42,126 nucleotides of DNA from NCBI RefSeq assembly GCF_029255545.1, contig NZ_JANLJJ010000053.1, forward strand, positions 2,126-44,251, read 5' to 3'. Numbering within the stretch: the stretch's first letter is position 1; each line of letters begins with the position of its first letter. Under the pieces are notes generated by a model. That model searched no databases. It was not told the DNA's origin and was given only the letters and a program-made list of their open reading frames with translations. The position numbers were made by a program, and so were the translations under genes. Origin of the DNA: Ferrovibrio sp. GTDB taxonomy: Bacteria > Pseudomonadota > Alphaproteobacteria > Ferrovibrionales > Ferrovibrionaceae. Of this stretch, positions 34,172 through 42,126 are shown one piece after another.

Positions 34172-34507
34172 ATGGCTGACAGCGACGATCTCGACCTGAA
34201 GGACCTCGGACAATCTCCCGACATGATGGAGGAAGAGGATCCGAATGCGGCGCGCACGGCGGCGGATCTGCAGGCGGTATTCGATATTCCGGTTCATGTC
34301 TCGGCGGTGCTTGGCAAGGCCAATATGCAGGTCAGTCAGTTGCTGAAACTGGGTCGCGGCGCGGTGGTCGAGCTCGACCGCAAGGTCGGCGAGGCGATCG
34401 ACATTTACGTCAATAACCGGCTGGTGGCGCGCGGCGAGGTGGTGGTGGTGGAAGACCGCCTCGGCGTGACCATGACGGAAATCATCAAGGGTGGCCGTGG
34501 CGGTTGA
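34172..34507 (+). CDS. fliN: Flagellar motor switch protein FliN
   Basis: FliN forms the lower part of the C ring with FliM and helps dock FliH/FliI. The 111-residue product has an acidic N-terminus (DSDDLDLKDLGQ) and the SpoA domain: LQAVFDIPVHVSAVLGKANMQVSQLL, GAVVELDRKVGEAIDIYVNNR and ARGEVVVVEDRLGVTMTEII (each cited in part). Length and domain are normal for FliN, and it is too short to be FliM. The ATG at 34172 follows CAGGGAGTGAGCAGGT, a good ribosome site. The next gene, flbD, starts 39 bases on. Confidence 0.96.
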   Translation: MADSDDLDLKDLGQSPDMMEEEDPNAARTAADLQAVFDIPVHVSAVLGKANMQVSQLLKLGRGAVVELDRKVGEAIDIYVNNRLVARGEVVVVEDRLGVTMTEIIKGGRGG

Positions 34508-34546
34508 GCTGCGGATAACAGGTAAAGCGGGAAGCTGGGGCGGATT

Positions 34547-35917
34547 ATGCGACTGATCATCATCGGCACGCTCAACGGACAGATCGGTGCGGCGACCCGC
34601 ATCGCGCTGCAGCGTGGCGCCAAGGTGTCACAGGTCGAAGATATCGATCAGGCGCTCAACACGCTGCGCGCTGGCCGCGGCGCCGACCTGGCGATGATCG
34701 ATGTCAGCCTCGACGTGAAGCATCTGGTGGAAAGCCTGAAGGCCGAGCGGATCAACCTGCCGGTGGTGGCCTGCGGCATCGGTAATGATGCCCGCGCCGC
34801 CGTGGCCGCGATCCGCGCCGGCGCCAAGGAATACCTGCCGTTGCCGCCCGAGGCCGACCTGATCGCCGCGGTGCTGGAAGCGGTGGCGGAAGAAAGCCAC
34901 CAGCTGCTGTTCCGCGATCCGGCCATGGGCCAGGTGGTCAAGCTGGCCGAGCAGATCGCCCCCAGCGGCGCCTCGGTGATGATCACCGGCGAAAGCGGCA
35001 CTGGCAAGGAAGTGATGGCGCATTTCATCCATGCCCGTTCGCCGCGCGCCGAGCGGCCCTTCGTCTCGGTCAACTGCGCCGCCATTCCCGACACGCTGCT
35101 CGAATCGGAGCTGTTCGGCCATGAAAAGGGCGCCTTCACCGGCGCCGTTGCCCGACGGCTCGGCAAGTTCGAGGAAGCCAATGGCGGCACCCTGCTGCTG
35201 GACGAAATCAGCGAGATGGATATACGCCTGCAGGCCAAGCTGCTGCGCGCCATCCAGGAGCGCGAGATCGACCGCATCGGCGGCTCCAAGCCGGTCAAGG
35301 TTGATATCCGCGTCATCGCCACCTCGAACCGCAATCTCGCCGACGAAGTCGCCAAGGGCAATTTCCGCGAAGACCTGCTGTTCCGCCTCAATGTCGTGAA
35401 CCTGAAGCTGCCGCCCCTGCGCCAGCGCCCGGCCGATATCGAGCTGCTGGCGACGCATTTCGTCAAGAAATACGCCGAGGTCAACGGCGTGCCGGAACGC
35501 CCCTTAAGTCCCGCCACGCTGGAGGCGCTGAAACAGGCGCCGTGGCGCGGCAATGTGCGCGAGCTGGAAAACACCATGCACCGCGCCGTGCTGCTGGCCT
35601 TGGGGCCGCAGATCGAGATCGGCGATATCCGCCTGCCCGACGGCAGCGCGCTGGCCGATGCACTGGGTCGCCCGTCGCCTGACGGCGTTGCCACTGGCGA
35701 CGGCGCCGCTGCCGCGCCCAATCTGGTTGGCCGCACCGTTGCCGATGTCGAGCGCGACCTGATCATCGACACGCTGAAGCATTGCTTAGGGAATCGCACG
35801 CACGCGGCGAATATCCTCGGCATTTCAATTCGCACGTTGCGCAACAAGCTGAAGCAGTATTCCGACGAGGGCCTTGCCGTTCCGGCGGCAAACGAGGGCA
35901 CGCGCGCGACGGCCTGA
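34547..35917 (+). CDS. flbD: Sigma-54-dependent flagellar regulator FlbD
   Basis: FlbD activates late flagellar sigma-54 promoters and represses fliF in Caulobacter. The 456-residue product has a receiver-like N-terminus (1-115) in which Asp52 (AMIDVS) is present, but the acidic pair near strand 1 is missing (IIIGTLNGQ), so phosphorylation is doubtful. The AAA+ domain is complete: Walker A GESGTGKE (148-155), GAFTGA (195-200) for sigma-54 contact, Walker B GGTLLLDE (213-220). The C-terminus has a Fis-type helix-turn-helix (NRTHAANILGISIRTLRNKL). Its position in the fliF-fliN run supports FlbD rather than FleQ. The likely target is the sigma-54 site before fliK. Confidence 0.93.
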   Translation: MRLIIIGTLNGQIGAATRIALQRGAKVSQVEDIDQALNTLRAGRGADLAMIDVSLDVKHLVESLKAERINLPVVACGIGNDARAAVAAIRAGAKEYLPLPPEADLIAAVLEAVAEESHQLLFRDPAMGQVVKLAEQIAPSGASVMITGESGTGKEVMAHFIHARSPRAERPFVSVNCAAIPDTLLESELFGHEKGAFTGAVARRLGKFEEANGGTLLLDEISEMDIRLQAKLLRAIQEREIDRIGGSKPVKVDIRVIATSNRNLADEVAKGNFREDLLFRLNVVNLKLPPLRQRPADIELLATHFVKKYAEVNGVPERPLSPATLEALKQAPWRGNVRELENTMHRAVLLALGPQIEIGDIRLPDGSALADALGRPSPDGVATGDGAAAAPNLVGRTVADVERDLIIDTLKHCLGNRTHAANILGISIRTLRNKLKQYSDEGLAVPAANEGTRATA

Positions 35918-35949
35918 GGCCGCGCCGCGCGGGGTGAGGAGAGGTTAGT

Positions 35950-38085
35950 ATGGCGGAGAATGTGCCGGCCGATACCCAGGCGGGTGCCCCGGACGTCGCC
36001 CTTGGCGGCGGCGGCGCGGGCGGATTCGACCGCCTGAAGAATATCGGCCGCCATGGCGACATCATGCTCGCCATCGGCGTCATGGGCATCCTGTCGGTGC
36101 TCATCCTGCCGATGCCGACCTGGCTGCTCGACGTGGCGCTGGCCCTGTCGATCACCATTTCGGTGCTGGTGATGATGACCTGCCTGTTCATCCAGCGGCC
36201 GCTCGAATTCTCCAGTTTCCCGACCGTGCTGCTGATCACTACCATGCTGCGGCTGTCGCTCAACCTGGCATCGACCCGGTTGATCCTCAGTCGGGGCCAC
36301 GAGGGCACCGACGCCGCCGGCCATGTGATCGAGGCCTTTGGCCAGTTCATCATGAGCGGCAACCTGGTGATCGGCATCATAGTGTTCGCCATCCTGGTGA
36401 TCGTGAACTTCGTCGTCATCACCAAGGGCTCCGGCCGCATCGCCGAAGTGTCGGCGCGCTTCACTTTGGACGCCATGCCCGGCAAGCAGATGGCGATCGA
36501 CGCCGATCTGTCGGCCGGCCTGATCGATGAGGCCACCGCGCGGCTGCGCCGCAAGGAGCTGGAAGACGAATCCGGTTTCTTCGGCTCGATGGACGGTGCC
36601 TCGAAATTCGTGCGCGGTGATGCCGTCGCCGGCCTGCTGATCACTTTCATCAACCTGATCGGCGGCATCCTGATCGGCGTGATCCAGAACGGGCTCACCT
36701 TTGCCCAGGCGCTCAACACCTATTCGATCCTCAGCGTCGGTGACGGCCTGGTGGCGCAGATCCCGGCGCTGATCATTTCGGTCGCCGCCGGTATCATGGT
36801 GTCCAAGGGCGGTGTCGCCGGCTCGACCGACAAGGCGCTGTCGAAACAGCTTTCCTCGGTCAAGGCGCTTGGCATGTCCGCCGTGCTGTCGGCCTGCTTC
36901 GCCATCATCCCGGGTATGCCCTTCCTGCCCTTCCTGCTGCTCGCCCTGGTGTCGGCTGGCCTGGCCTATGCGGCCTGGCAGCAGGAAAAGAAGGCGCGCA
37001 TCGCCGCCTTCGTGCCGCCGCCGCTGCCGCCCGCGCCGGTCAGCCCGCTCGACGAGCCGGTCACCAACGCGCTCAGCATCGACGACCTGCGGCTTGAGCT
37101 CGGCTTCAGCCTGCTGCCCCTGATCAATGACGCGCGCGGCTATCGCCTGACCGACCAGATCAAGGCCCTGCGCCGCCAGATCGCCATCGACATGGGCTTC
37201 ATCATGCCCAGCGTGCGCATTCTCGATAACATGCAGTTGCCCGGCACCACCTATGTGATTCGCGTCAAGGAAGTGGAGGCTGCCCGCGGCACGGTGAAGC
37301 CCAGCGCGTTGCTGGTGATGGACCCGCGCGGCGAGCGCATCGCCCTGGCCGGCGAGGAGACCATCGAGCCAACCTTCGGCCTGCCCGCCATGTGGGTCGA
37401 CGAAAGCCTGCGCGACGAGGCGATGTTCCGCGGCTATACCGTGGTCGATCCCGGCACCGTCATCACCACCCACCTGACTGAGGTGGTCAAGGACAACATG
37501 GCCGATCTGCTCAGCTATGCCGAGACGCAGAAGCTGATCGAGGAACTGAAGAAGGGCAATGAAAAGCTGGTCAACGAGGTGATTCCGGGCCGCATCAGCG
37601 TCAACGGCGTGCAGCGCGTGCTGCAGAACCTGCTGGCCGAGCGCGTTTCGATCCGCGATCTCGCCACCATCCTGGAGGCGGTCGCCGAGGCCACCGGTTA
37701 CACTCAGAGCGTCACCCAGATCACCGAACATGCCCGCACCCGCCTGGCGCGGCAGATTTCCAATGCCCATCTCAGCCCGGACGGCTATATTCCGCTGGTG
37801 ACGCTCTCGCCGCAATGGGAGCAGAATTTCGCCGAGGCGCTGGTCGGCCAGGGCGAGGACCGCCAGCTCAGCATGCAGCCCTCCAGGCTGCAGGATTTCA
37901 TCGCCCAGGTGCGCCAGACCTTCGAGCGGTTGGCGGCGGAAGGCCATATGCCGGTGCTGCTCACCAGCCCGGGCATACGACCCTATGTGCGTTCGATCGT
38001 GGAGCGGTTCCGGCCGGCCACCGTGGTGATGTCGCAGCAGGAAATCCACCCGAAGGCCAAGCTTCGGACGGTGGCGCAGATATAA
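35950..38085 (+). CDS. flhA: Flagellar export gate protein FlhA
   Basis: FlhA is the main inner-membrane gate of the flagellar type III export apparatus. The 711-residue product has about eight transmembrane helices in the first 330 residues, starting with DIMLAIGVMGILSVLILPMP and LALSITISVLVMMTCLFI. The FHIPEP signature is seen in the segments PTVLLITTMLRLSLNLASTR and LDAMPGKQMAIDADLSAGLI. The large cytosolic domain, which binds chaperone-substrate complexes, follows and is full length, ending VRSIVERF and MSQQEIHPKAKLRTV. The ATG at 35950 follows GAGGAGAGGTTAGT. The gene is 32 bases after flbD. Confidence 0.98.
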   Translation: MAENVPADTQAGAPDVALGGGGAGGFDRLKNIGRHGDIMLAIGVMGILSVLILPMPTWLLDVALALSITISVLVMMTCLFIQRPLEFSSFPTVLLITTMLRLSLNLASTRLILSRGHEGTDAAGHVIEAFGQFIMSGNLVIGIIVFAILVIVNFVVITKGSGRIAEVSARFTLDAMPGKQMAIDADLSAGLIDEATARLRRKELEDESGFFGSMDGASKFVRGDAVAGLLITFINLIGGILIGVIQNGLTFAQALNTYSILSVGDGLVAQIPALIISVAAGIMVSKGGVAGSTDKALSKQLSSVKALGMSAVLSACFAIIPGMPFLPFLLLALVSAGLAYAAWQQEKKARIAAFVPPPLPPAPVSPLDEPVTNALSIDDLRLELGFSLLPLINDARGYRLTDQIKALRRQIAIDMGFIMPSVRILDNMQLPGTTYVIRVKEVEAARGTVKPSALLVMDPRGERIALAGEETIEPTFGLPAMWVDESLRDEAMFRGYTVVDPGTVITTHLTEVVKDNMADLLSYAETQKLIEELKKGNEKLVNEVIPGRISVNGVQRVLQNLLAERVSIRDLATILEAVAEATGYTQSVTQITEHARTRLARQISNAHLSPDGYIPLVTLSPQWEQNFAEALVGQGEDRQLSMQPSRLQDFIAQVRQTFERLAAEGHMPVLLTSPGIRPYVRSIVERFRPATVVMSQQEIHPKAKLRTVAQI

Positions 38086-38130
38086 ACAGGGCGCGTATAA
38101 GTACGACGCGGTTCCAGGGGGTAGCGAAGG

Positions 38131-39192
38131 ATGCGGCTGAAGACGTTCCAGGCAGCGACGATGAGCGAGGCGATGGACCTCGTGCGCCGCTCCTTGGGCG
38201 AGGACGCCATCATCGTGTCGACCTATACCCACCGCAATGGCGGCGGGGTCGAGATCACGGCGGCCGTCGAGCAGCATACCGAGGATGATTTCGCCACGCC
38301 GGAAGCCCAGGCTCTGCGCTATGGCCAGGGCAATGGCCGGTTGTTCGTCCCCGACGAGGATTTCACCAGTGCTGCGCCGGAGCAGGTGGCTGAACTGCTT
38401 GCCGGCGCGCTGGGCTGGCATGGCGTGCCGGCGCGGATCGCCGAGCGCCTGACCCAGGCGGCTCAACGCGTTGGTCTCGATGACCCGCTTGGCGCGCTGG
38501 CCGAGGCGCTCGACGAGGTTTATCGCTTTCCGGGCCTGAGCAGCGACAACCGGCCGCTAATTCTGATCGGCCCACCGGGCAGCGGCAAGACCATTGCCAG
38601 CGCCAAGATTGCCGCGCGCTGCGTGATGGATCGTCGTGCCGTGCAGGTGGTGTCCTGCGACGTCAGCCGCGCCGCTGCCGGAGAGCAGCTTGCCGCGCTC
38701 TGCCGCGTCATGACCACGCCCTTCACCGAAGTCGCCGATGCGCGCGAGCTGGGCCAGGCCGTCGATGCCGTGTCGGCTGATACCAAGCTGGTGATTGACA
38801 CGGCCGGCATCAACCTGTTCGATGCTGCCGACCGCAAGGCGATCAAGACGCTGATCGATGCCAGCGGCGCGGAGCCGGTTGCCGTGTTTGCCGCCGGCAC
38901 CGATGCGATGGAAACCGGCGAGCTGGCCGGTCAGGCCGCAGCGCTCGGCGCCCGCCGCTTTATCGCCACCCGCCTCGATACCGCGCGCCGTCTCGGCGCG
39001 CTGGTCACCGCCGCCGATCTCGGCGGCCTTGCTTTTGCCGATGCCGGCGCCTCGCCTTTCGTGGGCCAGGGTTTCCTGCGCCTCGATCCGCTCGGCCTGG
39101 CTCATCGCCTGCTGGCCGACCCCGATGCGGTTGCTGTCGATGCCAGCCAGACTTCCGCCCCGAAACCCGCCGTTTTCAAGGCTGCTGAATGA
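38131..39192 (+). CDS. flhF: Flagellar placement GTPase FlhF, divergent
   Basis: FlhF is an SRP-type GTPase that sets the site and number of polar flagella. The 353-residue product has the FlhF N-terminus (MRLKTFQAATMSEAMDLVRR, then LGEDAIIVST) and a C-terminal GTPase domain. The P-loop reads GPPGSGKTIASAK (147-159) rather than the usual GPTGVGKTTT. G2/G3 parts are SCDVSRAAAGEQL (175-187) and VIDTAG (221-226), and the base-recognition motif is TRLD (280-283) instead of TKLD. It is therefore shorter and more divergent than typical FlhF. Context between flhA and flhG fixes the identity. Whether it still binds GTP well is open. Confidence 0.88.
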   Translation: MRLKTFQAATMSEAMDLVRRSLGEDAIIVSTYTHRNGGGVEITAAVEQHTEDDFATPEAQALRYGQGNGRLFVPDEDFTSAAPEQVAELLAGALGWHGVPARIAERLTQAAQRVGLDDPLGALAEALDEVYRFPGLSSDNRPLILIGPPGSGKTIASAKIAARCVMDRRAVQVVSCDVSRAAAGEQLAALCRVMTTPFTEVADARELGQAVDAVSADTKLVIDTAGINLFDAADRKAIKTLIDASGAEPVAVFAAGTDAMETGELAGQAAALGARRFIATRLDTARRLGALVTAADLGGLAFADAGASPFVGQGFLRLDPLGLAHRLLADPDAVAVDASQTSAPKPAVFKAAE

Positions 39193-40028
39193 CCGTGACA
39201 ACCATGACGCCGACGCCGCCTGTCCCGCCTTCCGCTGCCCGCCCGCCCCGCCATCCGGCCGCGGCCCTGCGTCAGCCCAATATGGTCGCCATCGCCTCGG
39301 GCAAGGGCGGCGTGGGCAAGACCTGGCTCTCGGTCACCCTGGCCCACACCTTCGCCCGCCAGGGCCAGCGCGTATTGCTGTTCGATGGCGATATAGGCCT
39401 TGCCAATGTCGACATCCAGCTTGGCCTGATGCCCGACCGCGACCTGGGCAGCGTGATCGCCGGCCGCTTCAGCCTGGCCGATGCCGTGATGTCTTCCGAG
39501 GCGGGCTTCGACATCATCGCCGGCAAGTCCGGTTCGGCCTCGCTGGCGACGCTGGACCAGGCCGCGCTCACCGCCCTGCGCGACGAACTGGTGCAACTGG
39601 CGAAAAGCTATGACCGCGTGGTGATCGATCTGGGCGCCGGCGTCGACGCGGTGGTGCGCACCTTCTCGGCCGCCGCCGGCATCACCCTGGTGGTGACCAA
39701 CGACGAACCCACCGCGCTCACCGATGCCTATGCCTATATCAAGCTGACCCGCATGGCCGACCGCAACGCCGATGTGCGCGTGGTGATCAATATCGCGCCG
39801 ACCACGCGCGAGGGCGAGCGCACCTATGCCAAGCTGAACAAGGCGGCCGAGAATTTCCTGAAATACTCGCCACCGCTGGCCGGCGTGATCCGCCGCGACG
39901 AGAAGGTGCGTGATGCGATCCGCAACCAGGTGCCCCTGCTGACCCGGCATCCGATGTGCGAAGCCGCCGAGGATGTCGAGGCGCTGATGCACAGCCTGAT
40001 GCGCGCGCCGCAGACGGCGCCGCTCTGA
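39189..40028 (+). CDS. flhG: Flagellar number regulator FlhG (MinD/ParA family)
   Basis: FlhG (FleN, YlxH) is a MinD-like ATPase that limits flagellar number and acts on FlhF. The 279-residue product has a deviant Walker A KGGVGKTW (39-46), a Walker A-prime FDGDIGLANVDIQLG (65-79), and later VVIDLGAGVD. The N-terminus is proline-rich (residues 8-30) and includes AAALRQ, which may stand for the DQAxxLR helix that in other FlhG proteins stimulates FlhF; the match is partial. It starts inside the flhF stop (ATGA), so the two are translationally coupled. Confidence 0.92.
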   Translation: MTVTTMTPTPPVPPSAARPPRHPAAALRQPNMVAIASGKGGVGKTWLSVTLAHTFARQGQRVLLFDGDIGLANVDIQLGLMPDRDLGSVIAGRFSLADAVMSSEAGFDIIAGKSGSASLATLDQAALTALRDELVQLAKSYDRVVIDLGAGVDAVVRTFSAAAGITLVVTNDEPTALTDAYAYIKLTRMADRNADVRVVINIAPTTREGERTYAKLNKAAENFLKYSPPLAGVIRRDEKVRDAIRNQVPLLTRHPMCEAAEDVEALMHSLMRAPQTAPL

Positions 40029-40056
40029 ATCCGTCAGCCGCGGACGGAACTGGCGC

Positions 40057-42126
40057 GTGAGCGATCTCGGTCCGCTGCTGCCCACGCCGCCGGTGCCGCC
40101 GGCCGGCAATAGCGGGACCAGCGCCGCGCCGGCCACCGCGACTCCCGCCAGCACCACGCCTACTGCGGCAGAGGGCGCGGCGGTGCAGACGGCGGCGGCC
40201 GTGATCCAGCCGGGCAGTTCCGCGCCCGCGCAGGCTCAGCCCCAAACAACCCAGCCCCAGACAACCCAGCCCCAAACGCCGCAATCCCAGACGCCGTCAC
40301 CCGCCACGGTGCTGCAGGATGCGGCCGCCGAAATCTCCACCTCGCTGCGCGAACTGGCGCGCGGCGGCCAGGTCGATGCCACGGTGATTGCCCGCGACGG
40401 CAATGCCCTGCTGGTGCGCACCGCCGCCGGCAGCACGCTCAGCCTGCCCAATCTCGCCAGCGTGCTGCAGCAGGCGAACATCACCGTACTGAATGCGGCT
40501 TTGCGGCTGCAACTCAACCCGGAAAATCCGCAGCAGGCGACGCTCACTGCGGCCAATGGCTCGGCCCTGCCGGTGCCCTTGGCCGTGCAGGTGCAGCCGC
40601 CGACCGCCGCCCAGCTTGCGCTCGCCGTGGCGCCGCCGCAGCCGGCCACGACCGGCGCGCCGGTACTGCCGCAACCCGGCCAGACGCTTGCCGCCACGGT
40701 GCAGACGCCGCCGGCGCCCGCCGGTGCCGGAGCAAGCGCTGCGCAAAGCGCCCTGCCGCCAGGCAGCCAGATCCAGGTGGTGGTGCAGGCTGCGATCTTG
40801 CCGGCTGCCACCGCACCACCGCCTGCCGCATCGCCGTCCGTCGCAACGGCGCCAGTGACGACGCCACCAGTCACAACGCCACCCATCGCAGTGCCGCCGA
40901 CCACCGCCCAACCGGGCGGTGCGATGCCGGGGGCTTCGCTTCCGGCTCCTGCTGGCGCAGCGGCGCCGTTGCCTGCCGGCGGCGCGTCGCCGGCGCCGTC
41001 CGTCATCCTGGCCAGTCCGGCCGCGGCACAGCAGGCCGCGCCGCTGGCCTCCGGCCTGTCGCCAGCCATGGTGGCGCAGATGACGGCGCAGGCATCGGCA
41101 CAGCCTGCGATCCAGCCGCCGATGCAGACCGCTGCGCCGCCGCCCGTGTCTCAGCCCGTGTCTCAGTCAGTGCCTCCGCCGCTTCCGGCCCAGACCATGC
41201 CGCCTTTGCCGCCAGGAGCTGCGCCGCTGCTGGCCAATGCGGCGGTCAATCCGGCGACGCTGATTGGTCAGACGCTCACCGGCGTGGTGACCGGTCAGTC
41301 GAATTCCGGCCAGGTACTGGTCAGCACGCCACAGGGCCTGCTGGCGCTCAGCCTGCCGCAGCCCTTGCCGCCTGGCACCCAGCTGTCGCTCGAACTCGCC
41401 GCCATCACCCGGCCGCCGACACCGGCGCCCACGTCGCTCGGTCCAGCGCCGCTGGCCTCGGTACTGACGCGGCTGCAGGGCGAATGGCCGGTGCTGCAAC
41501 AGACCTTGGATGCGATCCGTGCCGCCGATCCCGCCCTGGCCCAGCGTCTGCAGGCAGAATTGCTGCCGCAGCCCAATGCGCGGCTGGCCGCCACGGCCTT
41601 GCAGTTCATGGCCGCTGCGGCTGCCGGCAATGCCCAGGCCTGGCTTGGCTCGGAAGCGGTGCGCCGGCTGGAGCAACAGGGCAAGCGCGAATTGCTGCGC
41701 CGGCTGGATGATGATTTCCGTGAACTCGGCCGGCTCAACCAGCGCGGCGGCGACAACGACTGGCAGGCTTTGGTGATGCCGATGCTGATCGGCGGCAAGG
41801 TCGAGCCGGTTCAGATTTTCATGCGCCGCCGCCGCGACCAGAAGCAGAAACAGCAGCAGACCCGCTTCATCATCGACTTCAACCTGGAAAGCACCGGCCC
41901 GATTCAGTTCGACGGACTGGTCAGCGTCAAGCAGCTCGATCTCATCCTGCGCAGCGAAACCGAATTCGGCCCAGCCTTCCGCGTCGATGTGATGGCGATT
42001 TTCGAAGAGGCGCTGGCGGTCACCGGCATGAGCGGCAGCTTACGCTTCCACGAGCGCGAAGCGCCGCTGGCCTGGCCCAGTCCGGAATTGGAAACCAAAG
42101 GCCCCAGCACCGAGCTGAAGGCCTGA
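40057..42126 (+). CDS. FliK-like protein, second copy in the cluster
   Basis: A 689-residue protein from a GTG at 40057 to a stop at the right edge of the window. Most of it (about 10-460) is low-complexity Pro/Ala/Gln/Thr, with repeats such as QPQTT three times. The C-terminal part (about 560-675) is folded: MPMLIGGKVEPVQIFMRR, TRFIIDFNLESTGPIQFDGL and KQLDLILRSETEFG. This recalls the C-terminal Flg_hook domain of FliK-like proteins, and the whole layout is that of a hook-length ruler. A full FliK is already present at 27490, so this one may have another task or be a diverged duplicate. The start is a GTG 28 bases after flhG. Confidence 0.75.
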   Translation: MSDLGPLLPTPPVPPAGNSGTSAAPATATPASTTPTAAEGAAVQTAAAVIQPGSSAPAQAQPQTTQPQTTQPQTPQSQTPSPATVLQDAAAEISTSLRELARGGQVDATVIARDGNALLVRTAAGSTLSLPNLASVLQQANITVLNAALRLQLNPENPQQATLTAANGSALPVPLAVQVQPPTAAQLALAVAPPQPATTGAPVLPQPGQTLAATVQTPPAPAGAGASAAQSALPPGSQIQVVVQAAILPAATAPPPAASPSVATAPVTTPPVTTPPIAVPPTTAQPGGAMPGASLPAPAGAAAPLPAGGASPAPSVILASPAAAQQAAPLASGLSPAMVAQMTAQASAQPAIQPPMQTAAPPPVSQPVSQSVPPPLPAQTMPPLPPGAAPLLANAAVNPATLIGQTLTGVVTGQSNSGQVLVSTPQGLLALSLPQPLPPGTQLSLELAAITRPPTPAPTSLGPAPLASVLTRLQGEWPVLQQTLDAIRAADPALAQRLQAELLPQPNARLAATALQFMAAAAAGNAQAWLGSEAVRRLEQQGKRELLRRLDDDFRELGRLNQRGGDNDWQALVMPMLIGGKVEPVQIFMRRRRDQKQKQQQTRFIIDFNLESTGPIQFDGLVSVKQLDLILRSETEFGPAFRVDVMAIFEEALAVTGMSGSLRFHEREAPLAWPSPELETKGPSTELKA
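40237..40281 (+). repeat. Three 15-bp tandem repeats in the FliK-like gene
   Basis: CAGCCCCAAACAACC, CAGCCCCAGACAACC and CAGCCCCAAACGCCG follow each other directly and encode QPQTT, QPQTT and QPQTP. They lie in the disordered N-terminal half. The first two differ by one base. In-frame change in copy number would change linker length only. Confidence 0.9.

Noticed and set aside
34648-38466. Open frame of 1272 codons on the minus strand across flbD, flhA and flhF
   Set aside because: It is antisense to three clear flagellar genes, its protein is low-complexity His/Arg/Gly-rich sequence without motifs, and GC-rich DNA often keeps the opposite frame open.

Overview
The window is a GC-rich chromosomal segment from an alphaproteobacterium, most likely of the Rhodospirillales or a nearby order. 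The markers are the DUF3576-leuS-lptE-holA block, a hisZ-purA pair, an RpoH sigma factor, the CtrA antagonist SciP and an alphaproteobacterial flagellar cluster with FlbD. No rRNA, tRNA, CRISPR array, insertion sequence, integrase or phage gene was seen. Most of it is ordinary core genome, densely packed in short operons.

Layout. 1-4402 (minus strand): lipoprotein, leuS, lptE and holA (holA runs off the left edge). 4543-5439: a TPR-methyltransferase in a visibly AT-rich patch. 5759-9830: three tandem paralogous porins, each followed by a similar GNRA-loop terminator. 9947-12323 (minus): ubiE-ubiB for ubiquinone synthesis. 12389-17858 (plus): mutM, a small anchored protein, an enoyl-CoA hydratase, hisZ, purA and a stand-alone GAF protein. 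17878-18804 (minus): rpoH. 19003-22840: a secreted dienelactone-hydrolase-like protein, rluD (minus), a DUF6476-like protein, a JAMM peptidase and a threonine aldolase. 22771-24919: a LysR regulator (minus), a 63-residue protein and a DODA-type dioxygenase. 24926-27273 (minus): a three-helix membrane protein and a large TPR protein with a PRMT-type arginine methyltransferase domain.

27490-42126 (plus) is one flagellar cluster: fliK, flgD, sciP, fliF, fliG, fliH, fliN, flbD, flhA, flhF, flhG and a second FliK-like protein. It encodes the MS ring, the switch, export parts, hook-length control, the sigma-54 activator FlbD and the FlhF/FlhG placement pair. A strong sigma-54 promoter match precedes fliK, and a CtrA/SciP-like palindromic region precedes fliF, consistent with cell-cycle-coupled flagellar expression.

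The most interesting items are: the TPR-PRMT protein with both catalytic glutamates and the HW loop, divergent from fliK; two perfect TGTGA-N6-TCACA (CRP-type) palindromes, before porin 2 and before the secreted hydrolase; sciP inside the flagellar cluster next to a symmetric GTTAAC element; a 16-bp direct repeat two helical turns apart before the GAF gene; and an unusual FlhF P-loop. I do not see a clearly new multi-gene defence or mobile system.
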